A stretch of 41,297 nt of DNA, from IMG/VR virus record IMGVR_UViG_3300025161_000014, positions 1 to 41,297 of that record; one strand, given 5' to 3'. The notes under the pieces are model-generated. The model did not search any database, was not told the origin of the DNA, and saw only the letters and a program-made list of their open reading frames with translations. The stretch comes from a virus. Both the position numbers and the translations under genes were made by a program. This document shows positions 6,218 through 14,072 of the stretch, in pieces (within the stretch, counting starts at the first letter, position 1; the number at the start of each line of letters is the position of its first letter).

Positions 6218-6456
6218 GCCTCGCCCCCCTCGGGCTCGGCTAGGGCCTGGGAAAGCAGGTACTCGGCCTTTGCATAGAGGGCTCTCAGTTCGGCTTCCCG
6301 CTGCACGTCATCGGTAAAGAATCGAATCAGAATCTCCGCGTTCTCAAACGATAGCTGCTGGATGATTTTGACCGGCAAAGCGGGATAGCGTTTGCGTAGC
6401 TCATCAGCCAAAGCTGTAATCAAAAGGTTGATTAGACCTGCAACAATCGGGCTCAT
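6214..6456 (-). CDS. Small protein with N-terminal hydrophobic helix, possible inner spanin
   Basis: An 80-residue protein. Residues 3-17 (PIVAGLINLLITALA) are hydrophobic, followed by a charged helical region to the end (REAELRALYAKAEYLLSQ), with no proline after residue 30. It overlaps both neighbours by four bases (translational coupling) and has GGGGAG as ribosome site. The order membrane protein, this gene, lipoprotein suggests a lysis group of holin-like and spanin-like genes. The hydrophobic helix is short, so a cytosolic helical protein is the alternative. Confidence 0.5.
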   Translation of the reverse strand: MSPIVAGLINLLITALADELRKRYPALPVKIIQQLSFENAEILIRFFTDDVQREAELRALYAKAEYLLSQALAEPEGGEA

Positions 6457-6815
6457 TCTTTATGCTCCCCTCGAGACAGGGTGGCAACACCCCCTACAAG
6501 CAAAGCTTGGCGGTTGAAGATGGCCCAAATCGCGATGTAGACGGCTCCTAGCGCCTCTGGCAGAGTAAGGACGCCTGCGACATACCCGCCCAAGGCCGCA
6601 AAAAATGCCGATACAGCCGTGTAAACCGAACCGCTTTTGAGCAGTTCTTTCCAGTCGGCTACCATGATGAGCTTCCACAGACTTGCAAGGCCAAACGGTG
6701 CGCTGATTAGAAGCAAAACCAGGCTCGGCCAATCGGTCGGCGGCTGCGGCGCGGCGGCCAACGCGAACATGATGATTCCCACAACCAACATGAAAACTAG
6801 CACTCGAGCAAACAT
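6453..6815 (-). CDS. Holin-like membrane protein
   Basis: A 120-residue membrane protein. The start ATG at 6815 follows GGGAGGGAT, which excludes the longer reading from 6890. Three hydrophobic segments are clear (about residues 4-22, 30-50 and 70-105, the last possibly two). The C-terminal tail RGEHKE is charged. Size and topology fit a holin but also many other small phage membrane proteins. It is the first gene of a coupled three-gene group with 6214-6456 and 5921-6217. Confidence 0.6.
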   Translation of the reverse strand: MFARVLVFMLVVGIIMFALAAAPQPPTDWPSLVLLLISAPFGLASLWKLIMVADWKELLKSGSVYTAVSAFFAALGGYVAGVLTLPEALGAVYIAIWAIFNRQALLVGGVATLSRGEHKE

Positions 6816-6828
6816 ACCTATCCCTCCC

Positions 6829-7314
6829 TTAGAATCCCACCGGCTGCCCTGGGCGCGGTACATCAGGCCCCAGCTCGCCCGCCTCGCCATTGGCTCCCAC
6901 GATGCGCAAGGCCAGACCTTGCACCTGGGTTTGAATCGGCTGGTTGGCGTTGATATTGCCGGATCGCCCGCGTAACGTCACGCCCTTGGCAACCCACATA
7001 ATCTCGCCGGTGCGCTGGTCAATGGCTTTCAGGTCAACAAGCGGCAACTGAATCAACTCGGATTTACCTACCTGCAACTGCTCTACCGCGTCGCTGTACA
7101 GCGCCAAAAGGCCGATGCTGATGTTGGCGGTGTACTGGTTGTGGACGTGTTCATAGGGATAGGCCGTCCCGATGACATACATCGGGGTCGTCCCCCCGTC
7201 TTCCTGTACGCTCACCTGCTGGGCCTGGCCGATAATTTGATCCCCGTTGCCGTCGCTCAGGTACACGTAACAAAGGTTTGCGTGGCGCGTGTTTTGCTCA
7301 TTCAAAGCTGCCAT
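6829..7314 (-). CDS. Tail tube-like protein
   Basis: A 161-residue beta-rich protein downstream of the tail sheath. ATG at 7314 is preferred because GAGGTGA stands six bases before it; the reading from 7359 has no such site. Motifs such as VYLSDGNGDQIIGQAQQVSV and repeated short strands, plus the position directly after the sheath, fit the inner tail tube of a contractile phage. It ends with a Pro/Gly tail. I do not see a decisive family motif, so the call leans on size and neighbours. Confidence 0.6.
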   Translation of the reverse strand: MAALNEQNTRHANLCYVYLSDGNGDQIIGQAQQVSVQEDGGTTPMYVIGTAYPYEHVHNQYTANISIGLLALYSDAVEQLQVGKSELIQLPLVDLKAIDQRTGEIMWVAKGVTLRGRSGNINANQPIQTQVQGLALRIVGANGEAGELGPDVPRPGQPVGF

Positions 7315-7355
7315 GAAGTCACCTCGAGCTTCACTGTACCCCCGAGTGCGGTCAT

Positions 7356-7389
7356 ACAAAAACCCCCAACGCGCCGAACGTTGGGGGTA
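7356..7389 (-). terminator. Rho-independent terminator upstream of the tube gene
   Basis: On the minus strand CCCCCAACG pairs with CGTTGGGGG across a seven-base loop and is followed by TTTTTG. It lies 40 bases before the tube ATG, so it either ends read-through from the sheath or works as an attenuator for transcripts starting at the TATAAT at 7434-7429. Confidence 0.75.
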
Positions 7390-7428
7390 GGCTTTTTGAG
7401 GCAGCCAGACGCGCCTGACTGCGCCTTT

Positions 7429-7467
7429 ATTATAGCACCACCCCCTGCCGTAACTCAGGGGGTGGTG
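7429..7467 (-). promoter_or_regulatory. TATAAT box beside a 12-bp hairpin
   Basis: A perfect minus-strand TATAAT (7434-7429) is followed downstream by a leader that runs into the terminator at 7356-7389. Directly upstream, in the place of the spacer and -35, is CACCACCCCCTG/CAGGGGGTGGTG (7436-7467), a perfect 12-bp stem. No good -35 is seen. Confidence 0.45.
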
Positions 7468-7509
7468 GGGTGCTCGTGGAGGCCAACCTGAGCACCGCTT
7501 GAATCATAA

Positions 7510-7537
7510 CAAAAACCCCCTGGGGTGGGCAGGGGGG
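7510..7537 (-). terminator. Rho-independent terminator of the sheath gene
   Basis: On the minus strand CCCCCT, nine bases, AGGGGG and then TTTTTG, about 60 bases after the sheath stop codon. With the two hairpins further on it fills the 283-base gap 7315-7597, which holds no gene. Confidence 0.7.
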
Positions 7538-7597
7538 TTACAGGATGGCAGGCTCAGGTAAACTCGCCGAAACCCTGGCCTGCGGCTCTACTATACC

Positions 7598-9319
7598 CTA
7601 TCGGGCTACAAGCCGAACAGGGGTCAGGAATCCTTCAACCAGGATGTAGGCGGCCTCGCCTACGGGGTGAGCCTCAAAACGCACCCGTACCGCGTCAAAC
7701 CCGTCAAACACAAGCTCTACGTTCTCAAAGGCAGGGCGGGCACGGCCATCTGTACCCACCCCTGGCGTGAGTACCCCGCTGGGGTTGAGAGCACCCCGTA
7801 CCTGGCTGTCCAGGTAAGCGACGATCCTCGAGCGCAACCGGCTGGCAAGGCTCTGGTCGGCCACCTGACCCACCTCCACACTGGCGGCTTTACGCACGCC
7901 CTTGAGCAGGGTGTCGTGAATGTCCATGCCGCTGACCTTGCCGTAAATCACGTTGGCATCCGCAACGTAGCTGGTGCGGTTGTTGGCAAAGCGATACTCA
8001 TTGGCCTCGCTGTCAAAGCGCACCGCCAAAAAGCCGTTGGTGAACAGCGAATCGTAATCGGCAGGGGTGTACTGGTAGCTGAGTTTCTGCACACCCACAG
8101 GCTTGTTGAGCAGGCTCATGGCGGGCTCCGAACCGGCCTTGATACCGGCGGCCATTGCCGCGAGGTAGTAGGTCGGATAACGCTGAGTGCCCTCTACCGG
8201 CTCCTGACCTGCAATAATCGCCCTGGCTCCACCGATAAGCTGGCGCAGATTGTTGAGCTTGGTTCCAAGGTCGGTTTTGCTGGTGGACAGGGCCACCCCG
8301 CAATACAGCAGGCGCTCGCGGCGGTTGGCGATGCTCGAGGCGGTCGTGACATGGGCCATAGCAGCGGCCAAGACCTGCTCGTCCCCTGTACCCACTACAA
8401 TCCCGTGCAGGTCGTAGGTATCGGCGATTTCAAACGCGTCTAGCCAATCCTGCAATACCACCGCTGGCCCGTTTGTGCCGCCCGATAGAAAAGCCCATGC
8501 CGAAAGGTCAACAGGCGAGGCAGGTGAGGCGGGCAGTTCGGCGGTGATGAGGCTCGAGTCTGCAAGGGCGTACAGGTAGGCCCTGGCCCCAATGCTGAGG
8601 GTGTACACCCCGCTCGAGGCCGTCACTGTGCCGGTTACAAGGTCGGTGGTGGGGATGCTCGAGCCGAGACTGCCTGCATAATCGGCTGACCACTCGCTAG
8701 AGTCGTTGATGATCTGGTACAGGTCGCCAATGGTGCGGGCCTGGTTAGAAGTGATTGTAAGGGTGCTCGAGCCCGTCAAGGTTACGGTCGTCACTCCACC
8801 CGAGGCGGTCACGGCCACCGAGGGCGAGCCTGCGCCCCCCTGGTAACGCACGGCCAGCACGGGCCCCAAGTTCAGGTACTGCTCGCGCACCCTGGCAACC
8901 AAGTCCTCAACGTACAGGTTGGCAACTCCGGCGGTGATGGTGCGTCTGACCCGAATGGAATTGCTGCTGGGGCCTGGGTTCGATGCGCGAAAAATCACAT
9001 CACCGGCGTCAATGCTGGCCGCAACTGCCTTGTTGACGCGGATGAAGATAACCTGCGAGGCCCCCCTGAATCCTCCGCCCGGGTTGAACACTTTGCTGGT
9101 CAGGTCGTAACCTACGCCTCCCACGAGTCTGCGGTTGGCGGCATTGAGGCTGCTAAACACATCGGCCTGGCCCACGCTCCCACCGTCTGCGACGGCAATA
9201 ACTGCAACGGCCCGCTCATTGCCCCTGCGCTCAGGGGTCATAGCATCCACGTTTAGGCGGGCATATGCGCCTGGGGTCAAGATGATTTCGTTCCCGAAAG
9301 AGACTCCAAACTGGCTCAT
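7598..9319 (-). CDS. Tail sheath protein
   Basis: A 573-residue contractile tail sheath protein. The N-terminus FGNEIILTPGAYARLN has the PG(A/V)Y turn typical of sheath proteins, followed by the conserved core (VAVIAVADGG, then a large beta insert of about residues 130-270), a central helical part, and a C-terminal region with DVIYGKVSGMDIHDTLL and a final beta domain (RVRFEAHPVGEAAYILVEGFL) that matches the sheath fold. Sheath subunits encase the tube and contract to drive it through the envelope. The ATG at 9319 stands six bases behind TAAACT, a leaderless start. It is followed by a strong terminator, in keeping with high expression. Confidence 0.9.
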   Translation of the reverse strand: MSQFGVSFGNEIILTPGAYARLNVDAMTPERRGNERAVAVIAVADGGSVGQADVFSSLNAANRRLVGGVGYDLTSKVFNPGGGFRGASQVIFIRVNKAVAASIDAGDVIFRASNPGPSSNSIRVRRTITAGVANLYVEDLVARVREQYLNLGPVLAVRYQGGAGSPSVAVTASGGVTTVTLTGSSTLTITSNQARTIGDLYQIINDSSEWSADYAGSLGSSIPTTDLVTGTVTASSGVYTLSIGARAYLYALADSSLITAELPASPASPVDLSAWAFLSGGTNGPAVVLQDWLDAFEIADTYDLHGIVVGTGDEQVLAAAMAHVTTASSIANRRERLLYCGVALSTSKTDLGTKLNNLRQLIGGARAIIAGQEPVEGTQRYPTYYLAAMAAGIKAGSEPAMSLLNKPVGVQKLSYQYTPADYDSLFTNGFLAVRFDSEANEYRFANNRTSYVADANVIYGKVSGMDIHDTLLKGVRKAASVEVGQVADQSLASRLRSRIVAYLDSQVRGALNPSGVLTPGVGTDGRARPAFENVELVFDGFDAVRVRFEAHPVGEAAYILVEGFLTPVRLVAR

Positions 9320-9344
9320 ATGCCTAGTTTATCGGCGCGAACAG

Positions 9345-9629
9345 TCAGGATGTTTTGCGGTTCAAAAGGTCACTGACAAGGGCATTCCAGCCCTCGAGGG
9401 TACGCTTGTCGGCTTTGTGCATGGTCAACAGAATGCCCTGCACCCCTACGGGCACGGCAACGCTCTCAAGGTAGGCGGTCAGGGCGATGGGCTCCCCGCT
9501 GGCCTCGGCCTGGGACAGTAGCAGTTCCACCAGTTCGGCCTTGCTCTGGTTGTCAACCTCAAGCCCCCTGGCCTTTGCCAGCGTGATCAGTTCGGCCTTT
9601 GTTTTGGCCTCGAGTTCGGCTCTTTCCAT
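9345..9629 (-). CDS. Rho-N/SAP-like small protein
   Basis: A 94-residue protein whose first 40 residues (KAELITLAKARGLEV, then KAELVELLLSQ) form the helix-extended-helix of Rho N-terminal and SAP-type domains, which bind nucleic acid. The rest is helical and unrecognised. A similar helix-extended-helix occurs twice in the head gene at 23152-23700. Start ATG at 9629, six bases after TATACT (leaderless). It lies just upstream of the sheath gene, where tail completion genes are common. Confidence 0.65.
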   Translation of the reverse strand: MERAELEAKTKAELITLAKARGLEVDNQSKAELVELLLSQAEASGEPIALTAYLESVAVPVGVQGILLTMHKADKRTLEGWNALVSDLLNRKTS

Positions 9630-9883
9630 GCTTCGAGTATACCGTCAAGCAGGGTGGGGGTTGTAGCTCGTATGCGCTTGAACGGGCTGCGCCCCCCCTG
9701 GTGGGTGATGTCCACCATGCCGCAATAGTTCAGCTCGCGCAACGCCTTCTTGACGGTGTTGGTGGCGAGGCCGGTTATCTCCGCTACCTGGGCCTGGGTG
9801 GGTTCGCCCTCAATGCACACACAGACCAGAACGCGCACGGCTTCAGGAGATAGGGTTTTGAGTGCCTGCCGGATGGTTCGCAT
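9587..9883 (-). CDS. Winged-helix transcription regulator
   Basis: A 98-residue protein with a winged helix-turn-helix. Residues about 12-65 show helix (SPEAVRVLVCVCIEG), turn-helix (TQAQVAEITGL) and recognition helix (ATNTVKKALRELNYCG), then a wing (MVDITHQGGRSPFKR). It resembles MarR/replication-type wHTH proteins and the N-terminal part of the initiator at 29854. It starts 24 bases from the divergent portal gene and so is placed to control both the portal and the leftward tail genes. A weak TAGCAA box stands six bases before the ATG. Confidence 0.75.
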   Translation of the reverse strand: MRTIRQALKTLSPEAVRVLVCVCIEGEPTQAQVAEITGLATNTVKKALRELNYCGMVDITHQGGRSPFKRIRATTPTLLDGILEAWKEPNSRPKQRPN

Positions 9884-9893
9884 ATCTGGTTGC

Positions 9894-9899
9894 TACAAT
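9894..9899 (+). promoter_or_regulatory. -10 box of the portal gene (leaderless)
   Basis: TACAAT ends seven bases before the portal ATG at 9907, and no Shine-Dalgarno is present. No clear -35 is seen. The divergent regulator gene begins at 9883. Confidence 0.5.
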
Positions 9900-9906
9900 A
9901 TCAGGC

Positions 9907-11658
9907 ATGACCGACTATAGTTTCTCGATTCCCCTCGACGCCCTAAAGGCCATGACAAAGGGGCCTCGAGATGAGCGTTTTCAAGCCGAAAAAGAAGTGG
10001 CGGCGGTGGCCCGCATAGGTGCGCGGGACATGATGCGGGCTCCCTGGTTCCAGGAGTTTCTACTAAATGCGCAAATGGCGAAAGCGCAAGACCTGGGCCC
10101 TCAACTAAAAAAAATGGGCAAGGCCACACTGGACTTGCAAGACGGTGAAAAACAACACCTCTGGCTTACCCGGCCTGTGGGCCTGGACTTCTGGCAACTG
10201 CGGCAAATTGTTGAGCGCGATCCGGTACTCAAAGGCATCATCCAAACGCGCATAAACCAGGTACAGCGATTTCTCAGGCCCTCCCGCGAACGCTGGCGGC
10301 CTGGGTTCCAGGTGCGTTTCAAATACGAAGAGCACGAGCCTTCGCCCAATGAACGGCGCTATCTCCGGCTCATGGAGGAATACGTACTGAATTGCGGCGC
10401 TGTGACCGATCCCCGCGAACGGCGGCGGTTGCGGCGCGATGATCTATGGGACTGGGTTTTCAAGCACCTGTACGACTCGCTTTCAATGGACGCGGCTCCC
10501 ATCGAGATTATTCCCACAGCCGAAGGAGTCACGCATGGCTGGATTCACGTGGACGGTGCGGCGGTGTTCCTGGTTGACCCGAATGACCCGCTCGAGACCG
10601 AGAATGTCCCGCTGATTGAATCGGCCTATAACCTGCACGTGCCTGACCCTGACCAGGTGACGGCGGTGCTGGCAACTGAGGGCATTGTGCGGGCCTGGTA
10701 CACCCATGACGATATGATTTATAGGGTTCGGCGGCCTCGCACCCAAATAAACAGCCTCAACTACGGGCAGGCCGAGCCCGAGGACTTGATTCAAATCGTG
10801 ACGGGCTTCCTGAACGCGCTGCAGCTCAACCTGCGCGGCTTTACCGATAACTCCCTACCTCGAGGGCTCCTGCTCATGTTTGGGGCTTTCAATCCTGCTG
10901 ATGTAGAAGAACTGAAAGCCCGCTGGGAGGCACAGGTACAGGGCGTGCACAACTTCTGGCGGCTGCCGATGATTGTTGGAGACGATTCGCCCAACCCGAC
11001 AGGGGCGCAATTTATTCCTATCGGCAATGATTTCAACGAGATGTACTTCTCGCGCTGGATGACATTCCTGGTGGCGATAAAGGCCATGCTGTACGCAATG
11101 GATCCCGAAGAGATCAACTTTGAATCATTTACCAACCGGCCCTCGAGCCTTTCGGGTTCCGATACTGAAGAAAGACTTGCATCCAGCAAGGATAAGGGCT
11201 TGTGGCCCTTGATGCAGTACCTCGGGAAAACCATAAACGAACTTCTGGCGACGGTTGACCCACGGCTCGAGTTTGTGTGGACAGGGCTCGAGTCTGACCA
11301 GCAACTGAGCAAACAGGATGAATCGGCCATGCTTACCCTGGGTGAGTTCCGCAAACGGCGGGGTGAGGCTGTTCCAGAGGACGAGGTGATGGCGAATGCA
11401 CCGATGAACCCCGCTTTTATGGGCCTGTACATGCAGCAACTACAGGCCAAACAGCAAGAAAGCATGGGGCAAATGATGCCCGGTCAGGGCATGCCTGGGC
11501 CTGGCAACATGCCGGATACGGACGAACAGGGCAACCGAGTACTTCCAGATGCTGAGGGGCAAATGTACGGGGTTGAACCTGGCAAACAACCTCAGCCGCA
11601 ACAGGGAAAGCCGCAATTCAAGCAACCTCCGCTCGAGCTTGACCAGGAGTCGCCATGA
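9907..11658 (+). CDS. Portal protein
   Basis: A 583-residue portal protein, the ring at the capsid vertex through which DNA enters and leaves. Portal features seen: an N-terminal helical part, RDPVLKGIIQTRINQV (the helix common to portals), KHLYDSLSMDAAPIEII, the stem-region PRGLLLMFGAFNPADVEELKARWEAQVQG, a loop with MTFLVAIKAMLYAMDPEEINF, and a Gln/Met/Pro-rich C-terminal tail (about residues 520-583). The ATG at 9907 is preferred to earlier codons because of the leaderless TACAAT box. Its stop overlaps the next start (ATGA). It is on the opposite strand to the other head genes, so this module has been moved or inverted relative to them. Confidence 0.9.
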   Translation: MTDYSFSIPLDALKAMTKGPRDERFQAEKEVAAVARIGARDMMRAPWFQEFLLNAQMAKAQDLGPQLKKMGKATLDLQDGEKQHLWLTRPVGLDFWQLRQIVERDPVLKGIIQTRINQVQRFLRPSRERWRPGFQVRFKYEEHEPSPNERRYLRLMEEYVLNCGAVTDPRERRRLRRDDLWDWVFKHLYDSLSMDAAPIEIIPTAEGVTHGWIHVDGAAVFLVDPNDPLETENVPLIESAYNLHVPDPDQVTAVLATEGIVRAWYTHDDMIYRVRRPRTQINSLNYGQAEPEDLIQIVTGFLNALQLNLRGFTDNSLPRGLLLMFGAFNPADVEELKARWEAQVQGVHNFWRLPMIVGDDSPNPTGAQFIPIGNDFNEMYFSRWMTFLVAIKAMLYAMDPEEINFESFTNRPSSLSGSDTEERLASSKDKGLWPLMQYLGKTINELLATVDPRLEFVWTGLESDQQLSKQDESAMLTLGEFRKRRGEAVPEDEVMANAPMNPAFMGLYMQQLQAKQQESMGQMMPGQGMPGPGNMPDTDEQGNRVLPDAEGQMYGVEPGKQPQPQQGKPQFKQPPLELDQESP

Positions 11659-12191
11659 ATGCAAAACGCTTTTACAAGGCTCACGCCACTGGCTACCCGC
11701 TGCACAGCCGCCTCAAGTGGCGCGGCCTGAATATCAGCATCGAGAACGGCGTGGGTAGCGTTCGAGAAGGCGTAGACGGTAACGGCAAACCCTGGCGGGT
11801 GAGGATGAAAGTACCCTACGGGTACATACGAAACACCGAATCGCCGGACGGCGATCACCTGGACGTGTTTGTAGGCCCCAACCTGTTGAGCGATAAAGTA
11901 TTTGTCGTCCACACCGTAGACCCCGTTCAGGGGCGCTACGATGAGGATAAAGTTTTTATCGGCTTTGACTCGCCTCAAGGCGCAAAAAAGTGCTTCCTGG
12001 AGCACTATACCGATCCCCGCTGGTATGGCGGCATGACTCAGTTTGATGCTGACCATTTTGTGCTGCTGGTGAAGTCTGGCAAACTCATGAAAAGGAAAGC
12101 GCTGGTTGGCAAACCCGTACCCAACGCCTCAAAAAGCGAGCTGCAAAGACTGCTCGAGATTGCTATTCAAGCGAACACGGTGAAACAGTAA
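11655..12191 (+). CDS. InPase-like polyvalent-type domain protein
   Basis: A 178-residue protein matching the phage 'inorganic pyrophosphatase' domain described in polyvalent proteins. Seen in order: ISIENGVGSVREGVDGNGKPW, VPYGYIRNTESPDGDHLDVFVGP (with the acidic D-x-D-H-x-D cluster), VFVVHTVDPVQGRYDEDKVFIGF, and a C-terminal FDADHFVLLVKSGK. In larger phages this domain is part of giant proteins carried in the virion; here it stands alone. Its substrate is not established. It overlaps the portal gene by four bases, so it is made with it and may be a virion protein. The TnpB element 2 right end begins at its stop codon and leaves it whole. Confidence 0.8.
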   Translation: MNAKRFYKAHATGYPLHSRLKWRGLNISIENGVGSVREGVDGNGKPWRVRMKVPYGYIRNTESPDGDHLDVFVGPNLLSDKVFVVHTVDPVQGRYDEDKVFIGFDSPQGAKKCFLEHYTDPRWYGGMTQFDADHFVLLVKSGKLMKRKALVGKPVPNASKSELQRLLEIAIQANTVKQ

Positions 12192-13482
12192 CGGTTCCCC
12201 TGACTAGAAGTCAGGGGCTTTCGGAAGCCCTGAAGGTGCACGAGAGCAACTCCGAGCCACGAGGCTGCGTTACGCTCAGCCCCACCAGACGAATCACCTG
12301 AGCGCCATTATGGTCAGCATCCCCCACCCACCCACAGTTCCCACACGCAAAGCGCTTGCCCTGCCGCTTGCCGATGTGCAGGCAGTGGTGGCAGGTTTGC
12401 GAAGTGTAGGCGGGGGGTATGGGAATGACCCGCACCCCGGCCAGAGCCGCCTTGTACTCCACGAAGCCGCGCAACTGCTGGAAGGCCCAGGAGTTGCTGC
12501 GGCGACGCTCCGTGGAGTTCCTGGGCTGGGTGTTGCTGCGCTCCCGGATGCCCGTCAGGTCTTCCAGCGCGATGGCCGCACCCAAAGCCTGAGCCTCCGA
12601 GACGATGGCCTTGCTGACCACGTGGTTCACGTGTTTCTGGAAACGTCCCTCTTTGCCCGACAGCCGTCTCAGCAGCGCCCCAGCCCTGCGGCGGGTGCTG
12701 CGCGTGCCTTTCGAGCGGTTCTTCTGCACCATCTGACGGGTCTTTGCGAAGCGGTCCCGCACTTTTGTTACCGCTTGGCCCGACCAGCTTTTGCCCGTGG
12801 AGGTAACGGCTATATCGGTTCTGCCCAGGTCCACCCCGATTACGTCCTGGGGTTCAGCCGCTGGGGGAACCTCCCGCTTGACCTGCACATGCAGCCACAA
12901 TGTGCCCTTGGAGTCCACCAGCGTAGCGCTGGCGGGTTGAGCACCTTGCAGTTTTTGCAGGTGGTATTTGGAGAGCCGAAGGTCAACCCGAAGCCGACCC
13001 TTGACCGTGCTCAGAGAAGCAGTCTCATCCCGCAAACGGAGGTCAAAGATGCGCGCGTCGTAGTCCACCGACGTGGGCTTGAACGCTTTGACTTTGCCGC
13101 CCAACTCCTTTGCCGCCTTGCGGTTCATGCTCACCCGAGCGATGGCCCTTACAGCCAAATTAGCGCTCAACCCGAACTTCTGCCTTACCTCCTTGTAGGT
13201 CAACTGCTGTATCCGGGCGCTGTTCCGGATGTTTTCGGGCACAGCCGCATGGATGTGGTTGCAGGCGTCCGCGAAGGCGACCAGCGTAGACCTCAGAGCC
13301 GCTTCTTGCTCCGGGGTAGGAGCCAGCCTGATTTTCACGGTAAGCACCTGCTGCACGAAAGGAGTATACCACAAAATGTCACTCTATGCGATCAATAACT
13401 TGCGGGGATTCCAGCGGCGTATTCACGCCGCCCTTCGGTTCCTCCCCGCTCTAAAGAGACGGGGCATCCCCGAAGGAGTTCT
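12192..13482 (-). mobile_element. IS200/IS605-family TnpB element 2 (no tnpA)
   Basis: Read on the minus strand, the left end starts AGAACTCCTTCGGGG and has the hairpin GCCCCGTCTC/GAGCGGGG followed by AGGAACC, as in element 1. The right end at 12196-12217 has CCCCTGACTTCTAGTCAGGGG. One intact tnpB lies between; no transposase. The left end touches the GTG of the gene at 13483 and supplies its AAGGAG ribosome site. CTCGAG is absent throughout. A guide RNA, if made, would run out of the tnpB 3' end and take its guide from the end of the InPase gene. Confidence 0.85.
12211..13356 (-). CDS. tnpB: TnpB RNA-guided endonuclease
   Basis: A 381-residue TnpB with complete active site: RuvC-I IGVDLGRTDIA (Asp about 176), RuvC-II AIALEDLTGIRER (Glu about 265), zinc ribbon CHHC...CGNC (Cys about 322, 325, 338, 341) and RuvC-III GDADHNGA (Asp about 348). 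The start GTG at 13356 is chosen because TATACT lies exactly six bases before it; an upstream TTG would place the promoter inside the gene. It differs strongly from TnpB 1 in sequence although the element left ends match. The broken tnpB at the right edge of the window is closer to this one (ALEDL, GIRER). Confidence 0.95.
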   Translation of the reverse strand: MQQVLTVKIRLAPTPEQEAALRSTLVAFADACNHIHAAVPENIRNSARIQQLTYKEVRQKFGLSANLAVRAIARVSMNRKAAKELGGKVKAFKPTSVDYDARIFDLRLRDETASLSTVKGRLRVDLRLSKYHLQKLQGAQPASATLVDSKGTLWLHVQVKREVPPAAEPQDVIGVDLGRTDIAVTSTGKSWSGQAVTKVRDRFAKTRQMVQKNRSKGTRSTRRRAGALLRRLSGKEGRFQKHVNHVVSKAIVSEAQALGAAIALEDLTGIRERSNTQPRNSTERRRSNSWAFQQLRGFVEYKAALAGVRVIPIPPAYTSQTCHHCLHIGKRQGKRFACGNCGWVGDADHNGAQVIRLVGLSVTQPRGSELLSCTFRASESP

Positions 13483-13725
13483 GTGAAAAGCTACTACTTG
13501 CTATTGTGGGGCGGCCACGCCTGGGATGAGATGCGTTTTGATCACCCACAGGCGGCTGTGGCCTATGCGCAGGAGCATTTTCCGGCTCCAAAGTACGCTG
13601 TATACGTGATAAGCAAAAAAACTTCACGTACCAAATTCGTTGTTTATCACCGGCACGGGACACCAGGCCAAACCCTGGCAGACCTGCGCAACGCTACCGC
13701 TAAAAACAGTACGATGCAGGTATGA
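13483..13725 (+). CDS. Small hypothetical protein
   Basis: An 80-residue protein from a GTG start with AAGGAG five bases before it. That ribosome site belongs to the left end of TnpB element 2. The sequence has aromatic-rich strands (SYYLLLWGGHAWDEMRF, YAVYVISKK) and a short basic stretch; not recognised. It overlaps the following gene by four bases and so opens a rightward operon of tail-fibre genes. Confidence 0.65.
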   Translation: MKSYYLLLWGGHAWDEMRFDHPQAAVAYAQEHFPAPKYAVYVISKKTSRTKFVVYHRHGTPGQTLADLRNATAKNSTMQV

Positions 13726-14072
13726 ACGAACAGGGATATGCAATCTATAACCGGATACAGGACGCGCCAAAGCACCGCCAAACCCTGCGCGGGGCCGTCT
13801 TGCAACTGGATCAAATCAACTGGCTGACCCGTCGCGCCTATGAGCTGGGCACGGAGTTTGAAGTGCCAGACACCGTAAAACGCGACGGGGACGGGAATGT
13901 AGAGACTGACGAAAACGGAAACCCGATTATTGTCAAGGGGGGCGTATCCAGGGCCGACAATTGGGCGGCGGCCATTGCTGAGTTTGAGCAAACGCACGAG
14001 ATTCAAGGCAACTTCTGGGTTCCCAAAAAAGTCGAGACTACGGCCTCGAGCCGCAAAAAGGCAGGTAACTAA
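13722..14072 (+). CDS. Hypothetical protein in tail-fibre operon
   Basis: A 116-residue protein, not recognised. It starts with a helical part (residues 1-45), then an acidic turn-rich segment with GDGNVETDENGNPIIV (about residues 60-75), then a helical C-terminus with a Ser/Arg/Lys tail. Overlaps of one to four bases with both neighbours indicate co-translation with the fibre gene at 14072. A structural or assembly role for the fibre is likely from context only. Confidence 0.6.
   Translation: MNEQGYAIYNRIQDAPKHRQTLRGAVLQLDQINWLTRRAYELGTEFEVPDTVKRDGDGNVETDENGNPIIVKGGVSRADNWAAAIAEFEQTHEIQGNFWVPKKVETTASSRKKAGN

Noticed and set aside
12310-13398. 362-residue plus-strand ORF across TnpB element 2
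   Set aside because: Antisense of the intact tnpB; no recognisable motif, high Arg/Pro/Gln content typical of shadow frames.
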